DNA from: Chaetorhynchus papuensis
Lineage: Eukaryota; Chordata; Aves; Passeriformes; Rhipiduridae
Assembly (NCBI GenBank): GCA_013396525.1
Contig: VWYX01000215.1
Coordinates: 843,512-907,511, forward strand
Length of the DNA stretch: 64,000 nucleotides
Direction of reading: 5' to 3'
In this document: piece after piece, positions 48,701-63,700 of the stretch
Layout of the letters: every line of letters begins with the position of its first letter
Numbering within the stretch: the first letter of the stretch is position 1
Notes under the pieces: generated by a model
Database searches by the model: none
Told to the model about the DNA's origin: nothing
Seen by the model: the letters and a program-made list of their open reading frames with translations, nothing else
Made by a program: the position numbers and the translations under genes

Positions 48701-51700
48701 ATTATCTTTAAATACTACATGGTTTACGTCAGGAACATTTTGAAGTATTTTTCACTAAGTTGCCCAACAGGAATGGAAAAAAAAAGTCATAGCCATTACT
48801 GAGACCTTAACAGGCTGGAGAGTTGGGTGGAGAGGTAACTAATGAACTTCAAAAAAGGCAAGTGCAGGGTCCATGCACCAGCATGGGCTGGAGAAGCACC
48901 TGGGGGTCCTGATGGAGAACAAGATGTCCCTAAGCCAGCAGGGCCCATGTAGCCAAGAACACCAATGATATCCTGGGGGGCATTAGGAAGAGCATTGCCA
49001 ACAGGTCAAGGGAGGTGATCCTGCCCCTCTACTCAGCCCTGGTGAGGCCACACCTGGAGTGCTGTGTCCAGTTCTGGGCTCCTCAGGAAAAGAGGACATA
49101 GAACTACTGGAGCAGATCCAGCAGAGGGCTATGAAGATGATTAAAAAAAAAAAGTCTCTTAAAGAACCTGGAAATTAATACTTCAGAGAGGAGAGAAATC
49201 AAGGTGAAAGCCTAGACAGCACAGACACCTACATCCACGGGAAGAAGAAAACCTCAGGTGCAAACAGGAGCCCTGTAGAATATGGAAAGGCCTCCAGTGC
49301 AAAAATCCTGGATACCTTTATGATACTATTACTTCTGTGCTAGATAAAGTGCAAGTCATGACGTAAGAAGAGTAATACCACAGAGAGTTGTTCAAATAAA
49401 CTTTACAAAATTACTGCAAAGTACCTGCTGAAGGAATCCTCACCTGCTTTAGCTCAACGAAGGTCAATGGGTAAGTGCTTCTCACTGGTCCAGAAGGTGA
49501 CAGTCCATCAAGAACCTCCAACACAGTGCCTGCCTGCAGCACAGAAAATGCAGATACATGAAGGTCAGCAAGTTTCAGTCCACAACAGCTGGCACAACCA
49601 GACACCAAGCCAGCTAGCTGCATGTGTCCAGAAAGTTAACAAATCTTTACGCCATCTTTGCAGACACATTTGAAATACAATACAGCAGAGACAACTGGTG
49701 AACTCTGAAAGAAACATGCTACATGTAGAGCAGCGTTTAAAAAAAACCAGATGTTCTAATTTTGCTATGCATTCATAAATATAAAAGTGAGCCTTTATTA
49801 TTTAACTAGAACTGACCCAGGAGTTTCTCACAAAAGTTCTATAAACAAACACAACTGTTCTGGACAATTAATACAAAGCAATATATTATCTAAATTTTGC
49901 TCAATTATACTTAGAATCAAGCTAGGGAAAATGCCACTGATTCCCACTGGAATCATTCTGAGCTAAGTAGGGATACAGTTTAATTCCATCAAGAGCTATT
50001 CAAGATGAATTTACCCTATTTAATCTTAAATGATTTTAGAAACTCTAAGGCTGTAATTCAGTTGTCGCATGCAAGTAGCTGGACTGATTTTAATGAGACT
50101 GGGAGCAAGGTTTAGGCTAGTCACACACGTAAATACCTTGCTCAACAAGAACTTAGATGTGTACAATTAAATTGCCTTTTGTTGCCATCTGCAATTTCCT
50201 TTTGTGATTATGGAATTTTCTACCCATCTACAATTCTCTCTCAAAGACCACTATCAGTTTTAGGTTGGTCAAAATGCACATAATATGCCTAGTGTCTTAC
50301 AAGCTTAAAAAATCAATTGCATGCAATTTTTCATGAAAGATGTCAGTCTGTTTCACCCGAATTATTATCACTGTTCAGTGGTAACTACACATTAGACATT
50401 CAAATACCTCTCATATATCAGATTTACATTCAAATATTTAATTAAAAAAAGGTGTTTAAAATCATGTAAAACTGTCTAATGTAAGAGCACTCACAGCAAT
50501 ACAAACTTCTGAAGGTTCTTCAGTAACAGAAATACTGAATTTTTGCAGAACTTACATGAAAGTTGTACTGAAATATTAAAATGTACATACAGTATTTCAC
50601 AGTGATGCAACAGAAGCCAGCATGAATTTTCTATGTACCCATAATTAAGTCTGCAGCTTTGGCTGGGATACAGTTAATTCTCTTCATGGTAGTTAGTATG
50701 GGGCTGTATTTTAGACTCTTGCCAAGACTGTTGATAACACAGGGATATTTTGGGCATTGCTGAGCGAGGCTTACACAGTCAAGAACTTTTCTACTTCTCT
50801 CACCAGAGAGTAGGCTGAGGGTGCACAAGAAGATGGGAGGGAACACAGGTCAGCCAGGACAGCTGACCCCCACTGACCAAAGGGATATCCTGTACCATAT
50901 GGTGTCATGCTCAGCAATAAAAACTGGGGGGAAAAGGAGGAAGGGGAGATGACTGCAGTGACAAGTGTTTATCCTGCCAAGTAACCAATACACATGAATT
51001 GTTCAAAAGGTGTGTGATGTGGCACTCTGGAACATGGTTTATTGAAGAACGCAGTAGTGGCTGGGTTAATGCCTGGACTCAACAACCTTAGAGGTCTTTT
51101 CCAACATTAATGATTTTATGACGGAGCCCTGCTTCCCTGGGGAAGGCCAAATGCCTCCCTCTGCAAAGGCAGTAGCAAATGAGCTCTTTATTTTGCTTTA
51201 CTTATGTGTGCAGTTTTAGCGTTACCTACTAAGCTGTCTTTATCTCAGCCCACAGACTTTCACACCTCCACCTTTCCAGTTCTCTCCACCCTACTGTGAA
51301 GAGAATGAGTGGCTGCACGGTGCTCAGCTGCCTACCAGGATTAAACCACAACAAACACGTAGACACAGATCTAAACAGACTTGTGAAATGAGCTTATCTT
51401 AACTCTAGCTAGGAATAAGCAAGCAAAAGGAAGTCATAAGTATATAAAAGATAATACCAACACTGTCTGGAGGTTGGGTCACCCTCACTAGCCCACAGCT
51501 AAGCATGTTCACTTGGGCAAGAAGACTGCTGGTCAAATATGACTTGCAAAATTTTGATGAAAGTAGTTTGCTCTAACATTTTCAGTTTAAACGTTGTACG
51601 TAAAATACCTAAATCATCTTTCACAGCATAAAATATCCCAAGCATTCCAGACTGCGTACATGGTCCATTCCTTATCTTGTGCTCCTCCAAGGGAGCCAAT

Positions 51701-54700
51701 AATGTTATAGCAATATGCAAGACTTGCCAGGCCACAGAAGAGACTGAACTACCAGGTCTTCAGCAAGGAGCTGTGAAGCAAGAGATGCACAGATACTGAC
51801 AGAGGTAATTAATAGAATTTAACAATCCTGTGGGGATTAATAGTCTTAGCCTCAGTTGGACAGTGAAACCACAAATGAACACAAGCAGCATTAAGACATA
51901 GTCACTTGAATGAGCTACTAAGTGGCAATGAATGCTGCTTTGTGCCTTGCTGACCTGAGTATTAGCAGCTTGTACATTTGTCTATTTGATTTTTTTTTTT
52001 AAGTCCCCGCTATCAAAGGGGCTTCTATTCTGAATATGGGTCAGCCATGTATGATTCACTTAGGGATTGGTAGAAGCTTGTTTCTTTGAAATTTCAGTTG
52101 TTTATTTTTGTTCAGCTTTTCAGTCTTCCGTGGTACATACAAAAAAACCTTCAAGACAAGATCTGGTCTTCCTGCAAATTCCTGTTAACTGCTACTTAGT
52201 GGATAATCAGTATCACAAGAGAAATTTAACAGTAAACTTAAAAATTACAAATATTGTCAGGAGTTTTTAAAAGCAACTTGTAAAACAACAAATGATTACT
52301 AATAGAAATAGCAATGCTTTTTTAATCCTCCAAAGCAAAGTCTTCAAAACCCAAGTGTAAGGTCAACCAAACAAAGTACCTCCAACAGGAATATCAACTA
52401 CTGGCAGCATCCTGTTTGCTTAATCCCTTTCTAGCCCCAACACACACCAGCACTGCCTGCTGCTTGCTATTGCTTGAGCTCTCCACATCCTAAGAACTGA
52501 GTACATCTCCAGAACCTGTGAGTCTGCAGGCTGCTGTGCCAGGGCAAGCACTTCCTTGTGACCAAGCACTTCTCAGGGCCCTCCAAGTGGTGACCAGAAA
52601 CTACCACCTGCTCACAAACCTGCACAGCCATGTGGACACACTGCAGGCACTAAGACTCATTCATTTCCCTCTGGAAAGAATGCTTCCCAAGTTCAGCATC
52701 TTAAATCCTTAAAACCCATCATCTTGTTCACACTTCTGGAGCCCATCTACTGCAGTTCTGCCTTTGCATGCCCTCATTCCCCATCTTCAACACTTCTCTT
52801 TTGCATCTATGCAACAGGATTTTTTCATTATCACCTGCTTTCCTGCCTTCTGCTCTTATATGTCAGTGTTTCCAGCATCTTTTAATAAACTGTATTTTTC
52901 CCACCCAGGAGGATTTTTTAAAAGAAATCAATAACTCAAAATGAACAATTGCCTGATCAGGGGAGTTGGTACTTAAGGACTGAATTGCCAAAGAATATCT
53001 TGTGGAAAAAAAAGGACAGAGAACAGCCTGCTCTGGTTACATGTACCTCTGTAAAGTACAACATATGATGCCCGAAAATACTCCAGAGTCTCCTTTCTCT
53101 CTTCCTTTCTGCAAAAGTGTCAAGGGAGTTGGTCCGCTGGAGTAGATTCAATGCTCTCCATGGCAGACTGACTGATGGACCTCAGCTGCAGAGTGAAGAT
53201 CCACACAGTACCTGTGTTAGCACTGGCTGTCACTGCAAATGATGTAGTTAGGAAGTTTACTGTTACCAAAGCTAAGTGCTATTATTTAGAATATTCCCTC
53301 TCTGATATTCACCAAAATACATTCAGGCTACTCCACATAACAAGATGCTTGGACTTGGTCCTAGCTGGGGCTAGAATGGAGTTGGAAAGGCAGCTCTGCG
53401 CTGACTAAATACAAACATTCTGTGATTGGAGACTTGTCTTGTGTTGCAGGGAAACCCATAAGAATAAACTGCTGCTGAAGTTAAGCAGTGGGTCACAGAG
53501 CAAAAAGTCACCTTCTTCACAGCAAGCAGTTCCAGAGGCTCTCAGTGTAGATGGCAGTATATGTACAGGCATGACAGGAACCTTACATCTGGCAGTTTAG
53601 ACATGCCATCTGGATTCCTAAAACTGAAGCCTGGAGAGTGAAAAAATCAGAAAGTGTAGAAGGTGCAGGTCAGGTCAAAGATGTGATATTTGAGCAAGTA
53701 TGGCCATCTGACTCCTTTGTGAGAGTCCAGCAGCATTCATTTCTTGAAGGCATGAAAGAGAAAGTTCCTCATTCTAGTGAAACTGGACAGCCTTATCTGA
53801 GAGCCATGAACCGTGACAAGATGGGAGAGTCAAAATCTGATAACTGGGCTGCCAAGTGTTTGCAACCTAAGCCACAGTGGTAGGCGTAGCAGTAAGAGCC
53901 TATAATTAGTCACACTGCCAGTTCAGTGAAACCTTACATGCAAGAACTCAAAGGTTGTCAAAAGCGATATGATCTGTTTCAACTTCACAGTGAACCACTT
54001 TAATGCAAAAAGTATTCCTGCCCACCAGTTGAGCAGAATGACTTGAAAATGCCTGCAAAGCCTTATCACTACTGAATTTTGCAATGCTTCAGCTGCACAA
54101 GGTAACATATCAGATACATCACTAATTGGAAAATAACTGTCAAACTGAAATTACAAAGTATAAAGTCAAAGCATTAGGAGCTACAGTATCCAGCACATCA
54201 ACCACAGTAATCCTCCATCTCAAAACTCATCTGTGCCCAGCAGAGAGAATATTGCCAAATTCATACCTAAACCATCCACTTCACTCACTGCAGGAACCTA
54301 GCTCTCAACTGTATCTCACAGAAAGTTGTTCTTGGTCCTAAAATGATGGTGCTGCAGTCAGACCCCAGATACCTGTGAGCTGGTCAGCTATACCACCATT
54401 GTCAGACACTACACAGCAAGGCTGGGTTCTGAATGCTTAATTCTCTATGCTTTTCCCTCAGCAGGAAACTGACTTAATTTCTCTCATCAGCTACAGATTT
54501 GAAGAGATCTTGTCAGAAAATTTATCAATGAGACTTTCAGATTTATCCAAAATGTTCCTCATTAAAAAATGTAAACATCTAGAAGTATTTAAAATATGTT
54601 TATCCTACTTTTCCTTCCACTTTAGAGGCATCATCAGCTACAAAAACACTCTTTGCTTGTAAGTCTCGTGGCAACATTCCCCCCAGCTACATTACTGATA

Positions 54701-57700
54701 CATGAGTTATCGTTAATGACTGTGATTCTGTTGTGTTAATAATATATTAACTTCAGTTTAGTAACGCTTCAGGCACATGCTGCATATTGTAAACACTATC
54801 TTTTTACATCCAGGTAAGATGCATTTGATCATTTTCTAATATGGGCATGATTCCTAACTACCAAGCTCTGCTCCATCCTTCCTCAAAGTTTGCTTTCAAG
54901 GTTTTTGTCTTTATTTTGTAGGATACCTAGAGCCTGTTGTGACACCCTTACAAACATTTTTTGTAAAAAGCAAACAGAGAGCATTATGAAAAGATACACA
55001 GTGTATTACAGATGTTAATTTACCTTCTGCAAGAGAACCTTCCCGTATGCAAATTTGGGTGTTGTTGGAGGGATAAGACCTTCTGGTAACTGCTTATACT
55101 AGAAAGAGAAAGAGAAACAAAAGACACACACACAAAAGTTAAATACAAACACACTTTAATTGAATTCTCACTTTATACTTCACAACTTACAAAATTAGAA
55201 CTTTGGCTCAAAGTAAATAACCTCCCTAAAGGTTACAGCTGCATCTAGTCTTAAGATGAAGATTTTTTTTTTTTAAAGAAAAAATCTGACTTGATCACAT
55301 ATGGCAAACAATTTTTAATAACTATTCAACTCTAGGTAAAGGTAAAAAGCATAATGAACAAAGTGAGCTGCCAAAAAATCCCAGTGCCCTTGGAGCCCTC
55401 CTGTGGCTACAGCCTGAGTTACTGTCTTCCACAGCTTTTCTGCAGTCCTCTTCCCAGTTCATGGGAGCTTGAATAAACCTTTCCAAACCTGCAGGACAGT
55501 ATTTCCACCTGACCTTTTGTCAGCAAGACTTCCTTATAGGAAGTATTAGCCTCTTGTGCCTTTCCTTTCAGTGTTAAAGTATCCCCCCACCACCACCTGC
55601 TAATCCATTACTGTCAGGACTGGGGTCTTTGAGAAGCATGCCTTGAGACCACAGCTCCATGAACACCTGAGGTCCCACCTTTAGGTTCCCTCTGGTCCTG
55701 CTCTAGACAACCGTCCAATCAGTCATAAGGAAACATGACAAGGAAACGCTCTTGCCACCCATCTACTTCTGGTTACTTCTCGTCCTACACTTTTACGAAG
55801 AATCACCTGAAATCAGCAGAGGGAAGAGATGAAGGGCCTCCACTCACTACTTTCCCGGACCCCTCTGAGGCATGGCAGACAAGGCAGTGGCTTTCTGCCC
55901 AATATCTTGACCTTCTCCTTTCTGAGCCTACAACCTTCTTTTCTCCTTGTCATCATCCCCTTCTCCCTCTCCTGCCATTAGTTTATATCCACTCTTCCCA
56001 TCTCTTCTTTCATTAACTAGACATGGCCTGTCTGCATATTAGAGAAAAAATGGCTGCAGATGAGAAACCCATGTGAAAAAGCAATCCAAGCCTACATTTT
56101 AATAAACATGCACAAAAGTCCACCCTTCTGAAGAGTGTCTCCATCTGCAAATTTGGCGACTTCAGAGTGCTTACCTTGTCAGGTTTTTTTTAAATACATG
56201 TGGTTAGGGGCTGAAAGGGAATTTTTCTTAAGATATTTGATTTACTTTGATTTCCACTTGAAATGCAGAGGAAATCATGCACAAGGCATGATTTTCTAAG
56301 GCTTACACATGGCATAAGCAGTGTAAAACTCATGCTGCTCAAAAGCTGCCTCTGTACCAAGACAAAGGTTGTTTCTTTAGCTGGGGTAGGGTCTTTTTTT
56401 CTTTTGATTTGGTTTTTGTTTTGATTTTAACAGATCACAGCATATAAAATCCCCAATGCTACCCTGTCAAGTGTCAATTATAGATGGATGAAAGCCTAAT
56501 TTACATTTCCAGCTAGAAGTTCATTTCTTCTTCTCTGTATTTGAAAATAATCTAGATATCTAGACTTAAAGTAAACAAAAACCGTATTCACCAAAGAAAA
56601 GAAGTCAAGAGTAAAAAATTTCACCTCAAATAGCAAAGATTAAGAGAATGCTGTCAGCAACTGGAAGAAACTATAGACTGAAATTCTTCCTCTTTATTAC
56701 ATTTTTTAACTAATGGAAACTGTAAAGGAAGACTTTAATGCTATCCTTATAGCACAGCTAACATGTTGAGCACAGATATTTGTAACAGGCAACTTTATTT
56801 TCTTTCAGCAGCTTTACCTCAAACTGCAACGAAGTAGATAAAGTGTTACAGGTTTAGAATTCACAGCAGTGACAGGAAAACTTTACTGAAAATCTATGGA
56901 TATGCAAAGTAAGAAAGAAACCAACCACACCAAAAAATGACTGAACAAACCTGAGGTTATAGTGAACATTTCACATCTTATTAAGGCTTTCTCACTGCAC
57001 TAGAATACTACTTACATCTCAGAGAGGGATCTTGCACTTTGAAGAAAACAACTCAAAACCAGGAAGTTTGTGGATTTCTCTGGTGGGAAAAGCTGTATCA
57101 AAGCAGGAAACTCCCCTTGGAAAGGCCATCAAAATTATACCCATCAATTTATCCATCAGGATTAGGGATAATGACGAAATTGAAGAAAAAAATCCATAGC
57201 ACACCTTCCACAGTTACAGAGATAAGGGCATGCTCAACCCTAGAGAAAGTGTAGTACAGTTCTGGGAGATCTACTCCCATGACAAAAATGTCTTCTAGTG
57301 AATAGGAATGTTGCTGGTACGCAACAGGATAGCAACTACAAGCCTGAGCCTTGGCATTCACATGGAACCTGTTTTTAAGCCCCATCTGAATGGCCTCCAG
57401 TGCAAGGCTACTCAAAACCCAGACACAGGTTCCATGTTTCCCTTCAGTCTCCAGTTTGTGAAGACACCGTGCATTTTTACAGCAAGGCAAACCTGGTCCC
57501 ACCCACTAGCTGCAGTCTGTGAAAACACAAAACGAAGATGTGCTCTTTTGAGTAAGCCTGGCCTTTCTCACAGAGGCCCAAAACCTCGACATGAAGCTTG
57601 GGATAGACAGCCAAAGCACTAAGCTGCAGCACACATCGGGCTGACATCACGTCACGAGCCTAAGCTGGCTGAATGGCTGATTGATGCTGCAAGGAAAAGG

Positions 57701-60700
57701 CTCTGTACACTCCTCCTCCACCTCCACTCCCAGCCAAACCCTTCCCACCTCCCTCTGCTCCCCTTGTGGCAGCGCTGGCTCTCATCCAACTGAGTGAGCT
57801 GATTCACCTTACTGACCTTCAGATGAGAGAAAACAAATATAGCAAAAAAAGGAGAGGAATCATGTCAGTGTCAGGCCTACACCAGTATGCTCTCCTCTAA
57901 AAGGAAGGAGGAAGCCATTGGGACAGAAAGAATAGCTAGAGAGGTGCAAGATTTTTTCCCTTTTGTAACGAGAAGCAGTTAGGTTGGCCTATTGTCTTGT
58001 TCCATTTCACTTTCCCCAGCTGCAGAAAATAGTAAATTGAGGAGTAATTTACACCAACACAAGAACAAGAGAGTCTGTCGTACACCGGGGATGTTTCAAA
58101 GAACCATTCTAAAAATGTCCTGGGGACACTCACCGTACCAATGACTTTTCTCAAGGCAAAATACTTTTCTGTCAGATCTCCCGCTTCGCTCAGTGGAGCA
58201 TCGTAGTCATAACTAGTGGGCTGAGGCAAATAAGGCATATTAGCACCTAGGGGAGGAGGAAAAAAGAAAAAGCAATACCAACAGTGGAAGAGGTGTTTTT
58301 TTCCAAAGGCATCTACTTTCAGAATTCTTTCTGATTACAGCCAGACTCTGCTACATTTTCAGATTCAGTGTAGGCCTTAATGTTTGGGATTTGGCATAAA
58401 AAACTGTTCCTGATGGAGGACAACGTCCTTGTTAGCTTACACTGCTCTGTGAAATATTCTGAAGAGACATTTATCTGTGTTTCAACTGTTTCCCAGGACT
58501 GAGTGAAGCAGAAGTAGCCTTGGCAAAGATAAACACCATGTGGGTTTAGCACAGCGTGCTGGCAATAAACAAAGAACAGCTAGTGCAGTCATCTTTAGCC
58601 ATGTGGAAGCAGGCACACCTTATTCTTTCACAGAATACATTACTACCTAATCCATAAAGAGCTCCCCTCCACCACTACTATCATTTAAATAATTTCTTAC
58701 CATTCCAATAGGCAAAGTTAGTCCCACCTATAAACATGTACCTAAAAAGAAAAAAAATCAGGTTTTGCTGAACTGGGAAAATGAATCCCCCCAAAATTAA
58801 GCTCTACTGAACACACACTTACAGGTTAACGTTAGCACCACGTGCCAGGATTTCATTAAGTGTTTTAGCTATAGTTTGTGCGGGCACAACAGAATGACGG
58901 TGCCCCCAGTGATCCAACCATCCAGTATAAAACTCAGAATTAACCTGAAAGGAGGAAGGGCAAAAGAGGAAGGGAAAACATGAAGAGGGAACAAGAACAG
59001 AATGCAATGTGATTTAAGGTTCCTAACTGTAAGAGAGAGGGAGAAAAAGGCACCTTGACTAATTTGAGCCATCTGTAAACTACTATAACTACAGCAAAGT
59101 CTATACTAAATCAGTCCTTTTCAACAGACTACAGGTCAAAGAAATAAAAGGATTGTTTTAGAAATTTTATAGGGACACTTTGAAAACAATTGCTTAGGCA
59201 CCAAAGAGCATGGATTTCCTGGGAACCTGTCAACAAGGACGTTTCAGATGCTTGGCATTCAAATAAATGATGTTATTCTCTGCAGAATAACATACAGAGA
59301 CTGGATGTAATGAAAAATAAATATTTCAAATTGCTTTCTAAACAACTCCATAGCACAGAGATAATCTTGTACCCTCAGTGGGCTTTCTCCCTTCGTCAAA
59401 ACGGCTTCCAGTGTTCTCACATCCCATTATAGCTTGTGTAAAAGTTCTAGGGCAGTTGAAAACAGGAAGCAACTTCTAAGCTACCCTTTTAATTTTGCTT
59501 TTAACTTCCACCTACACGCATATCTCACTAACTCATCAACATCCTTAGTGTTTCCGCTGCTTTGTAAACATTTGTCTTAGCAAGGAAAACTACTGAAACA
59601 AAATCAATATTTTTTGAGACTAAAATATCATTTGCAGAGCAGCAGCTAATGTCGGTTTGACAAACACACACAGAAGCTCCTCTGTTCTGACTTGGGAAAT
59701 TATGTCTTCATCAACAGGTCCCTAAAATTGTTCAGTGCACTGCTGTCAACCCCTCTCTCATTAACAACTTCAAGATTAGAAATGATACAAAAAATTTAAG
59801 TGATAAGACATACCAAAGGGCCCTTAGGTTCACTGCTTCTTTGAGCTAAGAATGCTGCTGTGACATTGCCACCTATAAACAGAAAGATACAAAATTGAGT
59901 TGCTATATCCATGACTTTCTGGGTCCTCCATTTCACTGAAATTGGTGTCCTATCTCCCTTCCAGTGCCTAGCAAAATCCATGAAAAAAAAGCTACTCCAG
60001 CAAACACAGGAATCAATACTATTGATTTCAATGTTTAATTTGCAAAATTTACTTAAAATATATACATGCACATATGTGTGCTTGTGTACATGTCTGCTTT
60101 AGAGATACATTTTTGAATACCCAGCTTTTCTCAGAAATGACATCCTGGCACAAAGAAGTCTGAGATGTGTCAGAATTGCTACTTGATCATTGGAAAGTCT
60201 AAGTCTGGAGTTACGTTACCAAGGCTACGGGGAAGAACAGAAGCCAGGCAGTCTTTAAAGAGGTGTTTCACTTTTGATCACTCCTAGTGGCTCAAGCCAC
60301 AGTGGCTGGAAATAACTACTCTGGTGAGTAGCTCACCACTGCATAAAAGATACACATGAAGGAGTTCACAGTTTCATTCAACTTGCAAGAAAACAGATCC
60401 CTGCTAAGCATGTGTTTGGCTGCAGAGAGAATAATGTGCACAAGAGGCTGCACATTAAAAAAAATAACATCTGTCTTGGAGTTTGCTTCTTGTGCCTTAG
60501 GACTGTTTTGTCAAGTCCATGTAGTATATGAACATTTAAATCCTTAACTCTACTATTAAAAGGGTACTCTCTGATCACATTACTGACACTTAGCCATTCT
60601 TCAGGCCTATATCACAGCAAATTGTAGCACTGCGCACACTTCTAATTATGATCTTCAACAGTATTTTTTTTTTCTAATAACCTCTGGCTTAAAAAGGTAT

Positions 60701-63700
60701 GTTATTTGGATGGCTGGATTCTAGGACAGACAGAGGACATTAAAAAACCCCAACACCAAAAAAAGAAAATTAAAAAAATACATGGAATCAATGCCAACTA
60801 TTATTGCTAATTTTTAGGAGATATTCACTGTGAGCAGTGTAAATTGGTTATTCATGATTTCAAGAATCAAGGAAGTGATTACGACTTTCTGACTGGGTGC
60901 TCATGGGTGATTCTTGTATGCTTAAGCATACACCTAATATACATAAATGCCTTTTACCCCATTTAAACAAAGCAGGCAGGTTTGGCAAGCAGTCAAGTCA
61001 GTTTGTCCTGCCACAAACAGACACAACTCAGAATTTCTGGAATCAAACAGCAGTCTCCAACCTGGAGCAAAGTCCACTGTTGCATAAAGACCCTGGAGAG
61101 CCCCACACTTCAAGTGAAACTGGCTTGCACCATCAGTTGTGAAGAGCACCACCTCATCCCCAAGATGCAGGCGGAAGAGCTTCAGAAGGAAACGCAGATA
61201 GTTGTAGTCGCAAGCAAAGTAGCTTCCATACTCGTTCTCTACCTGCAGAGTAAAAGCAAGTCAGTAAAGCCATAGCCAGCTCAGTCTGCATCTGATAACA
61301 AAACCAGAAAGCACAAGTACAACCCCCTTCCTCCTTTGATAGCAATGTTGAAAATGTCATTTTAACTCCAGATCGGAGGAGTAAGAAGAGACAAGACTTA
61401 TTCCTCTCACCTGTATCTTACAGTGGAGCAATCATTGTGCAGAGCTAAGCCATTTTCCTGCAAAATTCCGCCCCCTCCCCAAAGTATCTACTTTGCTACA
61501 GTGCTCATAATACAGTCTCTATAAAAATTTGAGATCTATAACCCACCTCCCAAGCAGAACAGTAAAACCATAGAACAGGTTGTGAAATGATCAAAACTGC
61601 AACAAAACTGGACATTCAGAACAGAGACATCTACGAAGGGCTCACATGAAACACAAAGCCCTGCAATGGACTAAAAATGACTTAAGGGAAGAAAACTCTG
61701 CTACTACTGAGATGTACACATCTTGTCCCCTTTCCCAAGGAACCAACAGGTTCCAGTCCTGAAGGTTATTTCTAAAAATCCTGTTATAATCATCTTATTT
61801 CTGCCAAAGAATAATTTTGCCCTGTGCTTCTGCTCAACAGAGAAAACACAGTGTTCAACAAAATTATCTCGGGCATATTACAAGAAGGATCTCTTATCCC
61901 ATACTGTGCCAGTCAGGGAGTTTAAAAAAACTTGAAATAAAGCTTTATTATGATCAAATACTACAAATACAGAACAATCACTCCTGCATATCTAGAAGGA
62001 GTTTAGGACAGAAGCGACTCACCATGAACATAAAATATTGTGTCCTGAAACATTTACATCTTAAGTTAGGCTTACTCCATACTGCTTTGCTTCTATCTAA
62101 GGGTATTCTTATTCCCCTTTTTCCTGTCAGATTGTTTCAGGCAATTGTAATGTATTTTGGCTTTATGTGAGAATTGCCATGAACCTCAGATCTGAAAAGC
62201 CACACAAGTTCCCACTATTGCTTTATATGGCTGTGGGAAACAACTTTGACAGAGCAGATGAGTATTCTTTGAGTTCTAGAAACAGTGGATTCAGTTCTTT
62301 AGGACAAGGTATTTCATCAGAATCTTTCAGCTACCTGAAACTTAAGAAACACCTGTGACACCACCACCCAAGACCCATGGAGTGAATGCAAGAGCAGTAT
62401 AAGCATTCATGCTGCTTGGGCTCATCTGATTTTCAGAAAGTTACCTGCACCATGATGATTGGACCTCCATTTTGATAGAGGTAAGGCCTCATCTTTGGCA
62501 GAAGGACACTCATCCATTTCTCTACTGCTTCCAGGTAATCTGTGATACACAAAGTATAAACGTTTCACAACTTTTCCGCTTTTTTCGATTTTTGTTTTAA
62601 ATTACATATGGGTCACTTCTACACAGTGTTCTAATTATGTGAATTATGAACAGCATTTAATGAACAGATTGCTCTTATACTTGAATAAATGTGCTCTTAC
62701 ACTTGTTCATAAATGCTTCCAGTATAGTTTACTAAAAAATGAAGCATTTAAATACTGATAAACTTGTTAAATTATCAAAGGGACTTCATTATGTCTCACA
62801 ATGTCCTAATACATTTCAACAGGAAGACAGATTCAAATGTTGATCTATGTACTATTTTTTAAAATAGATAATTTAACCCACAATCAGCAGAACTGAAGTT
62901 GGATAAGATATCTACATATTCATCCCCTACTTTCACTCCAATAAACACATTAATCTCCTGTCTCATCTCATTCTTCCATGTCTGGTCCATTATCATGAGC
63001 ACATGAGAATACTGTAACTACTTCTGGATTGCACACTGACCAGCCAGGAAGGATCTCCATTATGAGTGGCTGTGGCAAAACCAAAAACCTCAGAGCTGAA
63101 GCTACCTGTCTTTTCCTCAAAAGTGACAATGATTCTCTTTTGGCACCAACATGACAATACCTCAGAAACTTTCTCCCCTACTTTTTTTGTTCTATATACT
63201 TTTTGAATGCACATTTCTAACTAAAAGTATTGAAGATTTTACTCCCAAGAAAACTTGAGCTGAAATATGAATTATCTAGTAATGGTGTCAAACAGCAAGT
63301 TGCCTTGCTGCTACAGTGTATTTTTGAGAGCCTTTTTTGATGCCTCTACCTGAATCAGAAGACCTGAGAACAATAGATTTCTTTTCCAACAGCCATGCAG
63401 GAAGACCTCCCTGGGAAGAGAAAGGAAAGCACTTCAGTGACATTTTTAGGAAACCTAAGAAGAATTTCGCATTTTATCAAGATATATACTAAGACATGAA
63501 AACTGATTTTCTACAAGAAAGTAGTAATTCCTAATTAAAAAAAAAATACAGAGTAAGTTTGTATTGTAAGAAGTCACTTAGGATGCATAGATTTTAATAC
63601 ACTAAACCAAGACTTTTGTCCAAGGACACACCAAGTAAGTCTGTATACTTTAAGAAATACTTGCACTAGATTTACCCTAAAAATGAGCTGTTACAAAAGG

